Source: an uncultured Acetobacteraceae bacterium
GTDB taxonomy: Bacteria; Pseudomonadota; Alphaproteobacteria; Acetobacterales; Acetobacteraceae
DNA length: 45,765 nucleotides
Direction of reading: 5' to 3'
Assembly (NCBI GenBank): GCA_903877125.1
Contig: CAIRCM010000039.1
Span: 1-45,765 of the forward strand
Shown: positions 1 to 9,118 of the stretch, piece by piece
How positions within the stretch are numbered: the stretch's first letter is position 1
Layout of the letters: the number at the start of each line of letters is the position of its first letter
Position numbers and translations under genes: made by a program
The notes under the pieces: model-generated
Told to the model about the DNA's origin: nothing
What the model saw: the letters and a program-made list of their open reading frames with translations, nothing else
The model's database searches: none

Positions 1-1
1 C

Positions 2-196
2 CCGCTCTGGCAGGATGTGAAACGCTTCCTCTACCGCCACGGCGGCCAGGAACTGCCGGCCATCAAACGCACCTACCGCCGCCTCGACGCCGCGAGGCGG
101 GAGGTGATCGCCGGCATCGCACCCGGCTGGAAATTCTATTCGGGGATAGAACATATCCCCGAAACCACCGGCCCCCCGCACACGCAACCGGCCTGA
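2..196 (+). CDS. C-terminal fragment of an unidentified protein
   Basis: An open frame enters from the left edge and ends at TGA 194-196, giving the last 64 residues of a protein. The tail is basic (KRFLYRHGG, AIKRTYRRLDAARREV) and ends in a Pro/Thr-rich stretch. Codon use matches the neighbouring genes (C or G in third position), which supports a real coding end. No family motif is recognisable, so no function is given. It converges on the substrate-binding protein gene, with about 50 bases between their stop codons. Confidence 0.5.
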   Translation, partial: PLWQDVKRFLYRHGGQELPAIKRTYRRLDAARREVIAGIAPGWKFYSGIEHIPETTGPPHTQPA

Positions 197-247
197 GCCG
201 ATCCCAACGGGACCGCGATAGCGCGGCCCCGCCAGACCCGATTCCCG

Positions 248-1438
248 TCAGTCCGTGTATTCCATCTGCCGGCACGCCGGCGCCGTCCGCTCCCCGGGGA
301 ATGTCGCGATCACCTTCGGCTCCGGCCCCTCCGGTCCTTTTTCGATCCGCAGAATGAACCCGGACTGGATCAACTGATGATCGCAGGCCCGCATCGCCAC
401 GTGCCCCTTGATCCCATCGAACGAAACCTTCTCCAGCGCCGCCCGCAAGGGATCGATATCCGTCGTACCGGCTGCCTCGATCCCAAGCTGAAGCACCTGG
501 CACGACTGGTATTGATCGCCTTCGTTGTTATCCGGCAAGGTCCCGTATTCCGCCTTCCACGTCGCCACGAACGTCTTGTTGGCTGGCGTATCGATCGCAT
601 ACGAATACCGGGTCGACCCGATCAGCCCGATCGCCGCATCCCCCACCGCGTGCACCGTCGCCATGTCCACGACCTCAGTCATGATCTGCAACCGCTCGTT
701 CAGCCGGTATTGCTTCGCCTGCGCCAGGAACCCGTTGAGATCGTCACCGGCCAGCGCGAAATACATCGCATCCGCCCCGGACTGCCGGATCTTCGTGATA
801 TACGGCGAAAAATCCTTCGTTCCGGTTGGCGAGAACACCGAACCCACGAACTCCTTCCCCGCCCGTTTGATCTCCGCCTCGAACACCGCCACGCTGTTGC
901 GGCCCCACGCATAATCCATCCCCAACCCGAAGAATTTCTTGAACGGCGCCTCCCGCAAATACAAAGACACCGCCCGGGCACCCATGGGGCCCGAGATGTT
1001 GGGCCGGAAGAAATTCGGCACGAACGATTCGGCCGTTAAACGTCCATCCCCATTGTCGCCGGAAATGAAGATCGCCTTCCATTCCGCCAGCTTCGGCACC
1101 ACCGCCAGCGCTTCCGACGACAGCGTCATCCCGAACAGCAGATGGCACCCGTCGCGTTCGACCGCTTCCTGCGCCTTGCGCACGCACGCCGCCGGATCGC
1201 CCCCGGTGTCGCTGATGAACAGCTTCACCGGCCGCCCCAAAATCCCGCCCTTGCCATTGACCTGTTTGGCCCAAAGCTCCGCCCCGCGCCGCATCTGTCC
1301 CCCCACCAGACCCAGGGGGCCGGTCAGCGCCAGCGGCATCCCGATATGGATCGGCTCGCCGCTTGCCCGCACCGGCCGAGCGAACAGTGGAACAGCAGCG
1401 GCCGACGTCAGCGCGGCACGTCTTGTGAGCATTTTCAT
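248..1438 (-). CDS. ABC transporter substrate-binding protein, branched-chain amino acid/amide type
   Basis: Periplasmic binding protein of the Leu/Ile/Val (Peripla_BP_6) type, 396 residues from the ATG at 1438. That start is chosen over an in-frame ATG 33 bases upstream because GGGAG precedes it and it opens a twin-arginine-like leader (KMLTRRAAL, Ala-rich core, cut near ARPVRASG). The mature part begins EPIHIGMPLALTGPLGLVGG, the usual first strand of the family, followed by the AELWAKQVNGKGGILGRPV stretch. The usual permease and ATPase partners (LivHMGF type) are absent, so it is an orphan component here. The ligand cannot be predicted; amides, short acids or amino acids are all possible. 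It is the last gene of the minus-strand run that starts at csaA, 135 bases after the L,D-transpeptidase gene. Confidence 0.88.
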   Translation of the reverse strand: MKMLTRRAALTSAAAVPLFARPVRASGEPIHIGMPLALTGPLGLVGGQMRRGAELWAKQVNGKGGILGRPVKLFISDTGGDPAACVRKAQEAVERDGCHLLFGMTLSSEALAVVPKLAEWKAIFISGDNGDGRLTAESFVPNFFRPNISGPMGARAVSLYLREAPFKKFFGLGMDYAWGRNSVAVFEAEIKRAGKEFVGSVFSPTGTKDFSPYITKIRQSGADAMYFALAGDDLNGFLAQAKQYRLNERLQIMTEVVDMATVHAVGDAAIGLIGSTRYSYAIDTPANKTFVATWKAEYGTLPDNNEGDQYQSCQVLQLGIEAAGTTDIDPLRAALEKVSFDGIKGHVAMRACDHQLIQSGFILRIEKGPEGPEPKVIATFPGERTAPACRQMEYTD

Positions 1439-1573
1439 GTTTGGTGAACTCCCGGAATGGAAGCATGTCACCCGCGCGGCTCGGACTCAACCTATTTTCA
1501 AACTCATACTCCGGCCCATCCACATAACGGAACTTCCCCAGCGCTGACCCGAACGATTTTCATGAACGTGTCC

Positions 1574-2137
1574 CTATTCGTTTCGTATTTCGATAACCGT
1601 GGCGGTATCGCACAGCCCCGCCAACCTGACGATGCCCGCCAGCGGGATCGCCACGCACCCGTCGGTGCCGGTCATCCCCGGCTCCGAAACATGCAGAAAG
1701 ATCGCGCTGCCCCGGTTCGGAACCACCGGCGCGTCGTTGTACCCGATGACGATCACGACATCGTACAGATGATCCGCCCGCCACATGGCCTCATGATGCC
1801 GGCGCGAGGGCAACGACACCAACCCATTGTAGCCGGGATCCTCCGGATCGTCCGACCACCCGTCGTTGGGCCGCAGTGCCGCCACGGGCAACCCGCTCGC
1901 CACCGGCGCCATCCGGTCCGCCCGGTACAGCACCCGCCGCAGCGCGAACGCGCCAGCCGGAGTCGCGCCGTCCCCCTCGAGCTTGTCGCGCCGAACCCCG
2001 CCGCGCCCTACAACGCAGGCCAAACGCACATCCCCATAGGCCAACACCGGGTACGGCCGCGTCGAGACGACGATCCGCCGTACCGGCGCGAATGCCGCCG
2101 GCAGAAAGCCCGCCAGCGCCGCGCGCCGGGTCAGCAT
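1574..2137 (-). CDS. Exported L,D-transpeptidase (YkuD family)
   Basis: 187 residues. The YkuD signature is present: His149 in IFLHVSEPG and Cys161 in GTDGCVAIP, the catalytic pair that forms or exchanges 3-3 peptidoglycan cross-links or attaches proteins to the wall. The start MLTRRAALAG gives a Tat/Sec-like leader. Its ATG overlaps the TGA of the upstream caspase gene (ATGCTGA, 7-base overlap), so the two are probably translationally coupled. A much longer frame starting further upstream lies inside the caspase gene and is rejected. The protein is short and consists essentially of the catalytic domain, with no LysM or SH3 part. Family is confident; in vivo substrate is unknown. Confidence 0.85.
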   Translation of the reverse strand: MLTRRAALAGFLPAAFAPVRRIVVSTRPYPVLAYGDVRLACVVGRGGVRRDKLEGDGATPAGAFALRRVLYRADRMAPVASGLPVAALRPNDGWSDDPEDPGYNGLVSLPSRRHHEAMWRADHLYDVVIVIGYNDAPVVPNRGSAIFLHVSEPGMTGTDGCVAIPLAGIVRLAGLCDTATVIEIRNE

Positions 2138-3300
2138 CGCTTGTGGCGATAGACCTTCCCCGTCGCCAAATCGACCGAGGACCACCCATCCCCATCCACC
2201 GTATACCGCACCCGGTGTCCCACCTGCGGCGTCGGGGTGTTGATGTCGCTCTCCACCGTTGTTTCGATCGTGTTGCCCACGACGCTGTCGATCCGCTCGA
2301 CCGCCAGATTCGGACGGCCCGGCCCCCACCGCCACTCGAAGAAAATCCGCCCGTCATTGATGCTGACGATGCCGATTTTGGTCTGCGAGCAAGCCGCGCC
2401 ATCGCCATATCGCCAGTTCCCCACCATCGCCGCCGCGATATCGGTGCTCCGCGACGGCTTGGTTGAAACCGGCGGCACAACCGGTATCGCCGCCGCCACG
2501 CTCGGCGTCGGCGTCGGTGCCGGTGCCGGCGCGGGGCCAGCGCCCGGCCCCGCCATATAATAGTCGCTGTCCAGCGGCGAAGACGAAACCCAAGGCTGCT
2601 GCACCCCCCCGGTCACCTTCTTCACATCCACCCCGACCCGATTGAACATCCGCAACACGTCCAACCCCGGCTGCCGCAAATTCTCCGCCAAGGCCTGCGT
2701 ATAGGGACTGTTCTCCCCGTTCCCGTCCGCCGCCGTATTCCCCGGCTGCGTCGCGTAGGAGATCAACGTCCCCTCCGGCGCCCGCATCTGCGCCAGCCCC
2801 CCATCCGCACCCCGCAACCCGCGCCCGCCGAACGGGTTGTTCCGGCACGCATCCAGGATCATCAGATTGAGCTTGGTCCCCGCCCCCTCCATCTGCCGCA
2901 GCACCAGCTGCGCATCGACCATCTGGAAGTCCAGGTACTGTGGCCGCGTCGGATTGGCGTCCAGCGGCACCAGCCAGTTCCGCCCGTCGACCTGCAACCC
3001 ATGTCCGGAGTAGTAGAACAGCGCGACATCCGCCCCCAGCACCAGTTGCCCGAAATCCCGCACCGCCGCATCGAACCCAGCTTTGTCGAGGTCGATCCGG
3101 GCACCTCCGCCGACAAGCTGAAACCCCAACCCCTGCAAAGTCCGGGCAATCAACGCCGCGTCATGCGCCGGGTTTGTCAGCCGAGGCACATTCCGGTACC
3201 CCCCGTTGCCGATCACCAGAGCCACACGCCGCCCCTCTGCAATGGCCAGATGGCAGCTCGCCAGAAGCAGCCCCAGAACCATCAACAACCGGACGACCAC
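2131..3300 (-). CDS. Secreted caspase-like (peptidase C14/metacaspase-type) protein
   Basis: 389 residues from a GTG start preceded by GGGGAGG. A signal peptide (VRLLMVLGLLLASCHLAIA) is followed by the p20-like caspase fold at about 24-230: RVALVIGNGGYRN, catalytic His100 in LFYYSGHG and catalytic Cys152 in MILDACRNNPF. A Pro/Ala-rich linker (about 255-285) joins a C-terminal beta-rich domain (about 295-389) that reads like a small binding or sensor module (GNWRYGDGAACSQ, FFEWRWGPG). Bacterial secreted C14 proteins of this shape are common in alphaproteobacteria and cleave after Arg/Lys where tested; their roles are poorly known. The gene lies 21 bases after the rhodanese gene and overlaps the L,D-transpeptidase gene, so an envelope-related role is plausible. 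Confidence 0.85.
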   Translation of the reverse strand: MVVRLLMVLGLLLASCHLAIAEGRRVALVIGNGGYRNVPRLTNPAHDAALIARTLQGLGFQLVGGGARIDLDKAGFDAAVRDFGQLVLGADVALFYYSGHGLQVDGRNWLVPLDANPTRPQYLDFQMVDAQLVLRQMEGAGTKLNLMILDACRNNPFGGRGLRGADGGLAQMRAPEGTLISYATQPGNTAADGNGENSPYTQALAENLRQPGLDVLRMFNRVGVDVKKVTGGVQQPWVSSSPLDSDYYMAGPGAGPAPAPAPTPTPSVAAAIPVVPPVSTKPSRSTDIAAAMVGNWRYGDGAACSQTKIGIVSINDGRIFFEWRWGPGRPNLAVERIDSVVGNTIETTVESDINTPTPQVGHRVRYTVDGDGWSSVDLATGKVYRHKRC

Positions 3301-3321
3301 GACGCCTCCCCAGAGCCCGCC

Positions 3322-4890
3322 CTACGCCACCACCCGAAACCGCTGATCGTCATCGCTCGCCATCTGTTGGGCCAACGCGATCTCCCAGCTCAGATAAGCA
3401 TTCATCGCGTCCTCCACGCTCCCAGGCATTTCCCGGGCCCGCAGTCGCATGTCCTCCGCCGCGCTGGCCATGTGAGTCGCCCCGGTTTGCAGCTTTCCCC
3501 CAGCCGCCACCCAGTTCTCCGTCCCACCCGCCAGCGCGAAAACCCGAGCCGGCGCCTTCCCCTGCCACTCCGCCGCCGCCAGCCGCGCCAACATCCCGTC
3601 GCCCGAGGTGAACACGATCGCCTCAGCTTCCGGCAACCGAACCAAATCCTCCGCCAACCGCGACCGAATGGCGAACCAGGCGCCGGGAATGTGCCCGTCG
3701 TAATAAGCCCGGCTCCAATCCAGATCGACCACAACCGCCGACCGCCCCGCGAGTTCGTTCACCGAAAGCGTGGGCGCTTTCGTCAACCCGAGCACCGGCG
3801 CGAAATACCGTCCCTCCTCCCCTGCCAGCGGCGCGACCGTCAAAGCCACGGCCTCCCACCCCATCTGGATCAGCCAATGTGCCGTCATGACCGCCCGCAC
3901 GCCGTCATCGTCCACGCACACGATCCGCCCGCCCCAGATCGCGATATGCCGATCCGTCTCCTGCACCAGTTGCCCGCCCGGCACGTTCTTCATCCCCGGC
4001 ACATGGCCCGCCGCATATTCCTCCGGCGACCGCACATCGAACACGAAGAGCGCTCTTCTTTCCGCTGCCGCCCGCCACACTGCCAGTGTCGCTTCGTCGA
4101 TGCGCTTCACCCCGAACCGCTGAGCCACCCGATCCGCCGCCGCCCGAGCGGCCGCATGCCCCGCGGCCGAAACCGCCGGGGCCCGTTCCGTCGCCCCCTT
4201 CAGAACCGGCAGTCCGGCCAGATGCCAGCCCTGCGTCCCGTTCTGCATGGAAACGACCTTGTTCGGCACCCCCGCGTTGATCAGCGACTGCGCGCCAATG
4301 ATGCTCCGCGTCCGCCCCCCGCAATTCACCACCACCAGGGTGTCCTTGGACGGCACCAGATCGTGGAACCGGTACACCAGTTCCGCACCCGGTACGCTGA
4401 TCGCGGAGGGAATGCTGTTGTTGTGGAATTCCTCGTACGACCGGCTGTCGAACAGTACCATATCGGCGCCGGTCTGGATCAGCCGGTTCAATTCCGCCGC
4501 GTCGATCCACGGTGTGCCGGCCTCATGCTCGACCACCTCGGCAAACGCCTTCGACGGCACATGAACCCCGCTGTAGATCCGATAACCCGCCGCCTCCCAA
4601 GCCGCGATCCCGCCGCTCAGCACCGATACGTCGGCATACCCCAGCCCCGCCATCCGCGCCGCCGCCCGTTCGGCCAGCCCTTCGCCATCGTCGCACCAGA
4701 CCACCCGCACCCCGCGCCGAGGCACCGCGTCCCCCACGATCGTCTCCACCCGCCCCAGCGGCACGCAGGCCGCCATTAGGATATGCCTAAGGTCGAACGG
4801 CACCTCTTCCCGCGCATCCAGCAGGGCGATTTCCCCGCCGTCATGCAGCCAGGATTTCAGAGTGACGGCGTCGATGGGCTTGACGGTCAT
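3322..4890 (-). CDS. Multidomain rhodanese (sulfurtransferase) protein, four repeats
   Basis: 522 residues, cytoplasmic (no leader), built of four rhodanese-fold repeats at about 5-105, 128-232, 262-355 and 372-470. The candidate active-site loops are WCDDGEG (Cys66), NCGGRTRS (Cys190) and CVDDDGV (Cys325). The fourth loop, FTSGDGM near 428-433, has no cysteine and should be inactive. Typical fold motifs include LDAREEVPFDLRHI, FDSRSYEEFHNNSIPSA and FDVRSPEEYAAGHVPG. The family moves sulfane sulfur to thiol or cyanide acceptors. The start ATG overlaps the stop of gpt (ATGA). The tail after 475 is alpha-helical and unlike rhodanese. Its physiological acceptor is unknown. Confidence 0.88.
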   Translation of the reverse strand: MTVKPIDAVTLKSWLHDGGEIALLDAREEVPFDLRHILMAACVPLGRVETIVGDAVPRRGVRVVWCDDGEGLAERAAARMAGLGYADVSVLSGGIAAWEAAGYRIYSGVHVPSKAFAEVVEHEAGTPWIDAAELNRLIQTGADMVLFDSRSYEEFHNNSIPSAISVPGAELVYRFHDLVPSKDTLVVVNCGGRTRSIIGAQSLINAGVPNKVVSMQNGTQGWHLAGLPVLKGATERAPAVSAAGHAAARAAADRVAQRFGVKRIDEATLAVWRAAAERRALFVFDVRSPEEYAAGHVPGMKNVPGGQLVQETDRHIAIWGGRIVCVDDDGVRAVMTAHWLIQMGWEAVALTVAPLAGEEGRYFAPVLGLTKAPTLSVNELAGRSAVVVDLDWSRAYYDGHIPGAWFAIRSRLAEDLVRLPEAEAIVFTSGDGMLARLAAAEWQGKAPARVFALAGGTENWVAAGGKLQTGATHMASAAEDMRLRAREMPGSVEDAMNAYLSWEIALAQQMASDDDQRFRVVA

Positions 4891-5369
4891 GCTTTCTCTC
4901 CGATCCCCCGCACCAGCGGCGGAATGAACTGTGCCTCCGTGTCCCAGGGGAAGTGGATCCAGGTATCCTGGCCAACGTCGGATACATAGGTGTCGGCCGT
5001 ATCCTGCCCGGCGGGCTTCACATACACGCAGGCGAAATGCGCCTTCGGCAGCAGCTCCCGCACCACCCGCGCCGTGGTGCCGGTGTCCGCGAGGTCGTCG
5101 ATCACCAGAAATCCCTCGCCATCCCCCGCGACATCCGGCGACTTCACCACCACCGGCTGGCCCATCGTCTGATGCTCGTAGGTGACGACGCAGACCGAAT
5201 CGATCAGCCGCAGATCCAGCTCGCGCGCCACGATGGCGGCGGGGATCAGCCCACCGCGGCTCACCGCGACGATGCCCTTGAACGGGCCCCGCTGCATCAG
5301 CTTCGCCGCCAGCGCTTTCGAATCCCGGTGCAACTGTTCCCAGCCAACGGTCATATGCTTTCGTGTCAT
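4887..5369 (-). CDS. gpt: Xanthine (guanine) phosphoribosyltransferase
   Basis: 160 residues. Type I phosphoribosyltransferase that converts xanthine or guanine plus PRPP to XMP or GMP in purine salvage. The PRPP-binding loop is VIDDLADTGTTA (89-100), and SRGG (37-40) is the other PRPP-contacting turn. The C-terminal WIHFPWDTEAQF segment is typical of the XGPRT subgroup. The start ATG follows GAGG at a good distance; a second ATG five codons in is possible. The gene lies 10 bases downstream of csaA and overlaps the rhodanese gene by four bases, so these three form an operon. Confidence 0.92.
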   Translation of the reverse strand: MTRKHMTVGWEQLHRDSKALAAKLMQRGPFKGIVAVSRGGLIPAAIVARELDLRLIDSVCVVTYEHQTMGQPVVVKSPDVAGDGEGFLVIDDLADTGTTARVVRELLPKAHFACVYVKPAGQDTADTYVSDVGQDTWIHFPWDTEAQFIPPLVRGIGEKA

Positions 5370-5379
5370 AGTGCCTCTT

Positions 5380-5721
5380 TCAAAACAACTTGCCGCCGTC
5401 CGGCACCTTCAGATCCGGCCTGATCAGCACCACCGCCCCCGACGCGTCGGGCATCCCCAGCGTCAGAACCTCGCTCATGAACGGTCCGATCTGCCGGGGC
5501 GGAAAATTCACCACCGCGCAAACCTGCCGTCCAATGAGTTGGTCCGGATGGTAATGCACCGTCAACTGCGCCGAGGACTTCTTCACCCCGATCTCTCCCC
5601 CGAAATCGATCGTCAGCTTGATCGCCGGTTTACGGGCCTGGGGAAACGCCTCGGCGTCGATCACCGTCCCCACCCTGATATCCACCTTCTCGAAATCCGC
5701 ATAAACAATCTGCTCGGCCAT
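5380..5721 (-). CDS. csaA: CsaA-like tRNA-binding domain protein
   Basis: 113 residues, a stand-alone OB-fold tRNA-binding domain as in CsaA/YgjH. Diagnostic stretches are FEKVDIRVGTVIDAEAFPQA near the start, KLTIDFG and VVNFPPRQIGPFMSEVLTLG in the middle, and VVLIRPD near the end. Family members bind tRNA elbows and some have chaperone-like activity with secretion factors. The ATG at 5721 follows a strong GGAGGAAAG site; a longer frame reaching to 6126 would overlap the divergent ggt gene and is not used. It is the first gene of the minus-strand operon, with a 78-base divergent intergenic region shared with ggt. Confidence 0.92.
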   Translation of the reverse strand: MAEQIVYADFEKVDIRVGTVIDAEAFPQARKPAIKLTIDFGGEIGVKKSSAQLTVHYHPDQLIGRQVCAVVNFPPRQIGPFMSEVLTLGMPDASGAVVLIRPDLKVPDGGKLF

Positions 5722-5799
5722 TCTTTCCTCCACTTTGCAAAACGGGCCTTGGGCGCGTAAGCGTGGGCGAAATTCCGCCGCTATCCCCGAGGACCCAGA

Positions 5800-7395
5800 A
5801 TGCGCGACTTCCAGATGCCCGGCCGCAGCCCAGTCTATGCCATGAACGGCATGGCCGCCACCTCGATGCCCGCCGCCACGCTCGCCGCGATCGACGTCCT
5901 CCGCGCCGGCGGCAACGCCCTCGATGCCGCCGTCGCGGCCGTCTCCGTGCTCTGCGTGATCGAACCGCAATCGACCGGCATCGGCGGCGACTGCTTCTGC
6001 CTCTACGCCCCCAACGGCACCGGCAAGGTCTATGCCCTCAACGGCTCCGGCAAGGCCCCCGCCGCCGCCAACATCGACTGGTTCGAAAGCCACCAGATCC
6101 GCGGGATCGAGAATACCTCCGCCCACTCCGTCACCGTTCCCGGTGCGGTATCGGCCTGGGAGACCCTGCTGAAACGCTTCGGCTCAAAAGGCCTCGACGA
6201 ACTCCTCCAACCCGCCATCCGCTACGCCGAGAACGGCTGGCCCGTCCATTCCAAGGTCTCCTGGGATTGGGCGAATGTGGAGGCCAAGCTGCGCAAGAAC
6301 GGCACCCACCGCTTCCTGCCCAACGGCACCACGCCGAAGCCCGGCGACATCTTCCGCCAGCCCGAACTCGCCGAAACCCTGCGCGCCATCGGCAAGCACG
6401 GCGCCCGCGCCTTCTATGAAGGCCCCGTCGCCGCCGACATGGTCGCCACCCTGCGCGCCCGCGGCGGCCTGCATACCGAGGAAGACTTCCACAACGGCCT
6501 CCACGCCGCCGAATTCGTCGATCCCATCTCGATCGGCTGGAAAGGGCACGAGGTTTATCAGTGCCCGCCCAACGGCTCCGGCATGATCGTGCTGATGATC
6601 CTCGGCATGCTCGACGGCCTGCCCCCGAACGATGGTCCCTCCGGCCTGATCCGCGCCCATCGCCATATCGAGGCCGCACGTCTCGCCTACCGCGACCGCG
6701 ACGCCTTCCTCGCCGACCCCTCCCAGGTCGACGTGCCCGTGAAGAAGCTGCTCAGCCCGGAATACCTCGCGTCCATGCGGGCGCTGATCTCCGACACCCA
6801 GGCGATGAAGGACCTCCCCGCCGCCGGCGAAGCGATCCTGCCAAGGCACCGCGACACGGTCTACCTCTGCGTCGTCGACAAGGACGGCAACGCGTGCAGC
6901 TTCATCAACTCGCTCTTCCAGTCCTTCGGCAGCGGTATCCTCGCGGAGCAGTCCGGCGTGATGCTGCAAAACCGCGGCTTCGGCTTCCGCGTCCAGCGCG
7001 GCCATCCCAACTGCATCGCGCCGAACAAGCGCCCGATGCACACGATCATCCCGGGCATGGTGATGAAGGACGGCCAGGCCGTGATGCCCTACGGCGTCAT
7101 GGGCGGGCACTTCCAGCCGATGGGCCAGACCTGGTTCCTGCATAATTTCCTCGAACACGGCCTCGACATCCAGGAAAGCCTCGATCTCCCCCGCCTGTTC
7201 CCCTACGGCGGCAAGATCGAGGTCGAGCGCGGCATCTCCGCCGCCGTCTGCGAGGGCCTCACCCGCATGGGCCACCAGCTCGTCGAAGCCGACCGCCCGC
7301 ACGGCGGCGGCCAGGCCATCTGGATCGACCGCGCCCGCGGCTGCCTCGTCGCCGGCTCCGAACCCCGCAAGGATGGCTTGGCGCTGGGTTACTGA
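5800..7395 (+). CDS. ggt: Gamma-glutamyltransferase family protein
   Basis: 531 residues, N-terminal-nucleophile hydrolase of the GGT family, which cleaves gamma-glutamyl bonds (glutathione and related amides) after autoprocessing. The N-terminal NALDAAVAAVSVLCVIEPQS and GIGGDCFCLY motifs fit the large subunit. The processing/catalytic threonine is best placed at Thr353 (RDTVYLCVVDKDG), followed by the FQSFGSGI motif. The usual TT(H/Y) at this site is DTVY here, so it belongs to a divergent GGT-like subgroup. There is no signal peptide, unlike classical periplasmic GGT. The start follows GAGGA. Substrate could be a gamma-glutamyl or acylated compound other than glutathione. Confidence 0.88.
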   Translation: MRDFQMPGRSPVYAMNGMAATSMPAATLAAIDVLRAGGNALDAAVAAVSVLCVIEPQSTGIGGDCFCLYAPNGTGKVYALNGSGKAPAAANIDWFESHQIRGIENTSAHSVTVPGAVSAWETLLKRFGSKGLDELLQPAIRYAENGWPVHSKVSWDWANVEAKLRKNGTHRFLPNGTTPKPGDIFRQPELAETLRAIGKHGARAFYEGPVAADMVATLRARGGLHTEEDFHNGLHAAEFVDPISIGWKGHEVYQCPPNGSGMIVLMILGMLDGLPPNDGPSGLIRAHRHIEAARLAYRDRDAFLADPSQVDVPVKKLLSPEYLASMRALISDTQAMKDLPAAGEAILPRHRDTVYLCVVDKDGNACSFINSLFQSFGSGILAEQSGVMLQNRGFGFRVQRGHPNCIAPNKRPMHTIIPGMVMKDGQAVMPYGVMGGHFQPMGQTWFLHNFLEHGLDIQESLDLPRLFPYGGKIEVERGISAAVCEGLTRMGHQLVEADRPHGGGQAIWIDRARGCLVAGSEPRKDGLALGY

Positions 7396-7626
7396 GGCGC
7401 CGGCGCGTCCCCCCATGTCGTGGCCGGGTCTGGCTCCGACAACCGGATCGTCGCGCCGTGGGCAGGTGACCGAAAAAATTTGACGCGCGGAAATATTTCC
7501 TTGATAACCGCCTCGGAGCCACCAAGTCAGGCGCGCCGCGCGGATCGGCATTCATCCCCGGTGAACTTTCCATCCTTTCCCGCAAGCCCCTAAGCTCCGC
7601 CCAAACCCAGACCGGACCTTCCGCGT

Positions 7627-9099
7627 ATGACCGAACCCTGCGACCTCACCGCCGTCGAAGCCCGACGCCTGATCGGTATCAAACGACTCGCCCCCAGCGA
7701 ACTGCTGGAAAGCTGCATCGCCCGCATCGAAGCCGTTGACCACGCCGTCAACGCCATGGTCGCCCGAGACTTCGACCGCGCCCGAACCGCCGCCCGTCAG
7801 GCCGACGACGCGATCGCCCAGGGCAAGCACCTCCCGCCCCTCCACGGCCTGCCGATCGGCATCAAGGACCTCGAGGAAACCCAGGGCCTGGTCACCACCT
7901 TCGGCAGCCCGATCTTCCGCGACCACATCCCCACCGAAGACGAGGGCATCGTCGCCCGCGCCAAACAAGCCGGCGCCATCGTCGTCGGCAAAACCAACAC
8001 GCCGGAGTTCGGCGCCGGCGCCAATACCCGCAACGCCGTCTACGGGGCGACCGGCAATCCCTTCGATCCCACGAAATCCGCTGCCGGCTCCTCCGGCGGC
8101 TCCGCCGTCGCCTTGGCCACGGGCATGGTGCCGATTTGCACCGGATCGGATATGGGCGGATCCCTGCGCAATCCCGCCGCCTTCTGCGGCATCGTCGGCT
8201 TCCGCCCCACCCCCGGCCTCGTTCCCAGCGAAAAGCGCGGCATCGGCTGGAACCCGCTCCCCGTGCTCGGCCCAATGGCCCGCACCGTTGCGGACACCGC
8301 CTTGCTGCTGCAATCCATCGCCGGCAGCGACTCCCGCGACCCTCTGGCCGGCCCCGTGATGGGCGGGTTCTTTCCCCCGCATCAGGTGGATCTGTCCAAC
8401 CTGCGCGCCGCCTTCACCCCCGATTTCGGGTTTGCCCCCACCGAACGCATCGTCGCCGCCGCCTTCGCGGACAAGACCGCGTCGGTTCGCCAGGCCTTCG
8501 CCCAGGCCGAAGACGCATCCCCCGATTGCCGCGGCACCGATGAGGTGTTCGAGATCTTGCGCGCCCTGAACTTCCTCTCCGCACATTTGGAAAAAACCCG
8601 CACCCGCCCCGCCGATGTCGGACCCAACGTGCGAGCAAATGTCGAGGAAGGTCTCCGCTACTCCGCTGCCGATGCGGCTCGGGCGATGACCGAACAGACG
8701 TCGATCTACCGCCGCTGGCAAACATTCTTCCAACGCTACGATGTGATCATCACCCCCGCGATCACCATCAGCCCCCGCTCCTGGCGCGAACTGTATCCGG
8801 CCGAGATCGACGGCAAACCGACCCGTACTTACTTCCATTGGCTGGCGATGGCCTACGCGGTCACCGTGGTGGGCCATCCCGCGATTTCCCTGCCGGTCGG
8901 TGTCGATGCCAACGGCATGCCGTTTGGCTTGCAGATCGTCGGCCCCAGGGGCGGCGACGCGCTGGTCCTGTCCGTCGCCGCCGCGCTGGAGGCGATGCTG
9001 GCCACCGACCGCCGCACCGCGCGCCCTATTCCGGATGTACAACGCCTGAAAGCGGCTCCCGCGATCCGTACCATGGATGGCTTTATCGGTTTCGACTGA
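7627..9099 (+). CDS. Amidase (amidase signature family)
   Basis: 490 residues with the full Ser-cisSer-Lys triad: Lys80 in PIGIKD, Ser155 in AGSSGGSA and Ser179 in GSDMGGSLRNP. The spacing of 24 residues between the two serines is that of well-studied amidases. No signal peptide, so cytoplasmic. It hydrolyses C-N amide bonds; the substrate is unknown. It lacks the partner genes of the GatCAB amidotransferase and is not GatA by context. It follows ggt on the same strand after 231 bases, too far to assume one transcript, though both genes act on amide bonds. Confidence 0.9.
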   Translation: MTEPCDLTAVEARRLIGIKRLAPSELLESCIARIEAVDHAVNAMVARDFDRARTAARQADDAIAQGKHLPPLHGLPIGIKDLEETQGLVTTFGSPIFRDHIPTEDEGIVARAKQAGAIVVGKTNTPEFGAGANTRNAVYGATGNPFDPTKSAAGSSGGSAVALATGMVPICTGSDMGGSLRNPAAFCGIVGFRPTPGLVPSEKRGIGWNPLPVLGPMARTVADTALLLQSIAGSDSRDPLAGPVMGGFFPPHQVDLSNLRAAFTPDFGFAPTERIVAAAFADKTASVRQAFAQAEDASPDCRGTDEVFEILRALNFLSAHLEKTRTRPADVGPNVRANVEEGLRYSAADAARAMTEQTSIYRRWQTFFQRYDVIITPAITISPRSWRELYPAEIDGKPTRTYFHWLAMAYAVTVVGHPAISLPVGVDANGMPFGLQIVGPRGGDALVLSVAAALEAMLATDRRTARPIPDVQRLKAAPAIRTMDGFIGFD

Positions 9100-9118
9100 T
9101 CGCGAAACCGGTGCGGCC

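Noticed and set aside
3001-4779. 592-codon plus-strand open frame across the rhodanese gene
   Set aside because: His/Arg/Pro-rich shadow frame with no ribosome site or domain.
6184-7551. 455-codon minus-strand open frame across ggt
   Set aside because: Antisense shadow of the gamma-glutamyltransferase frame.
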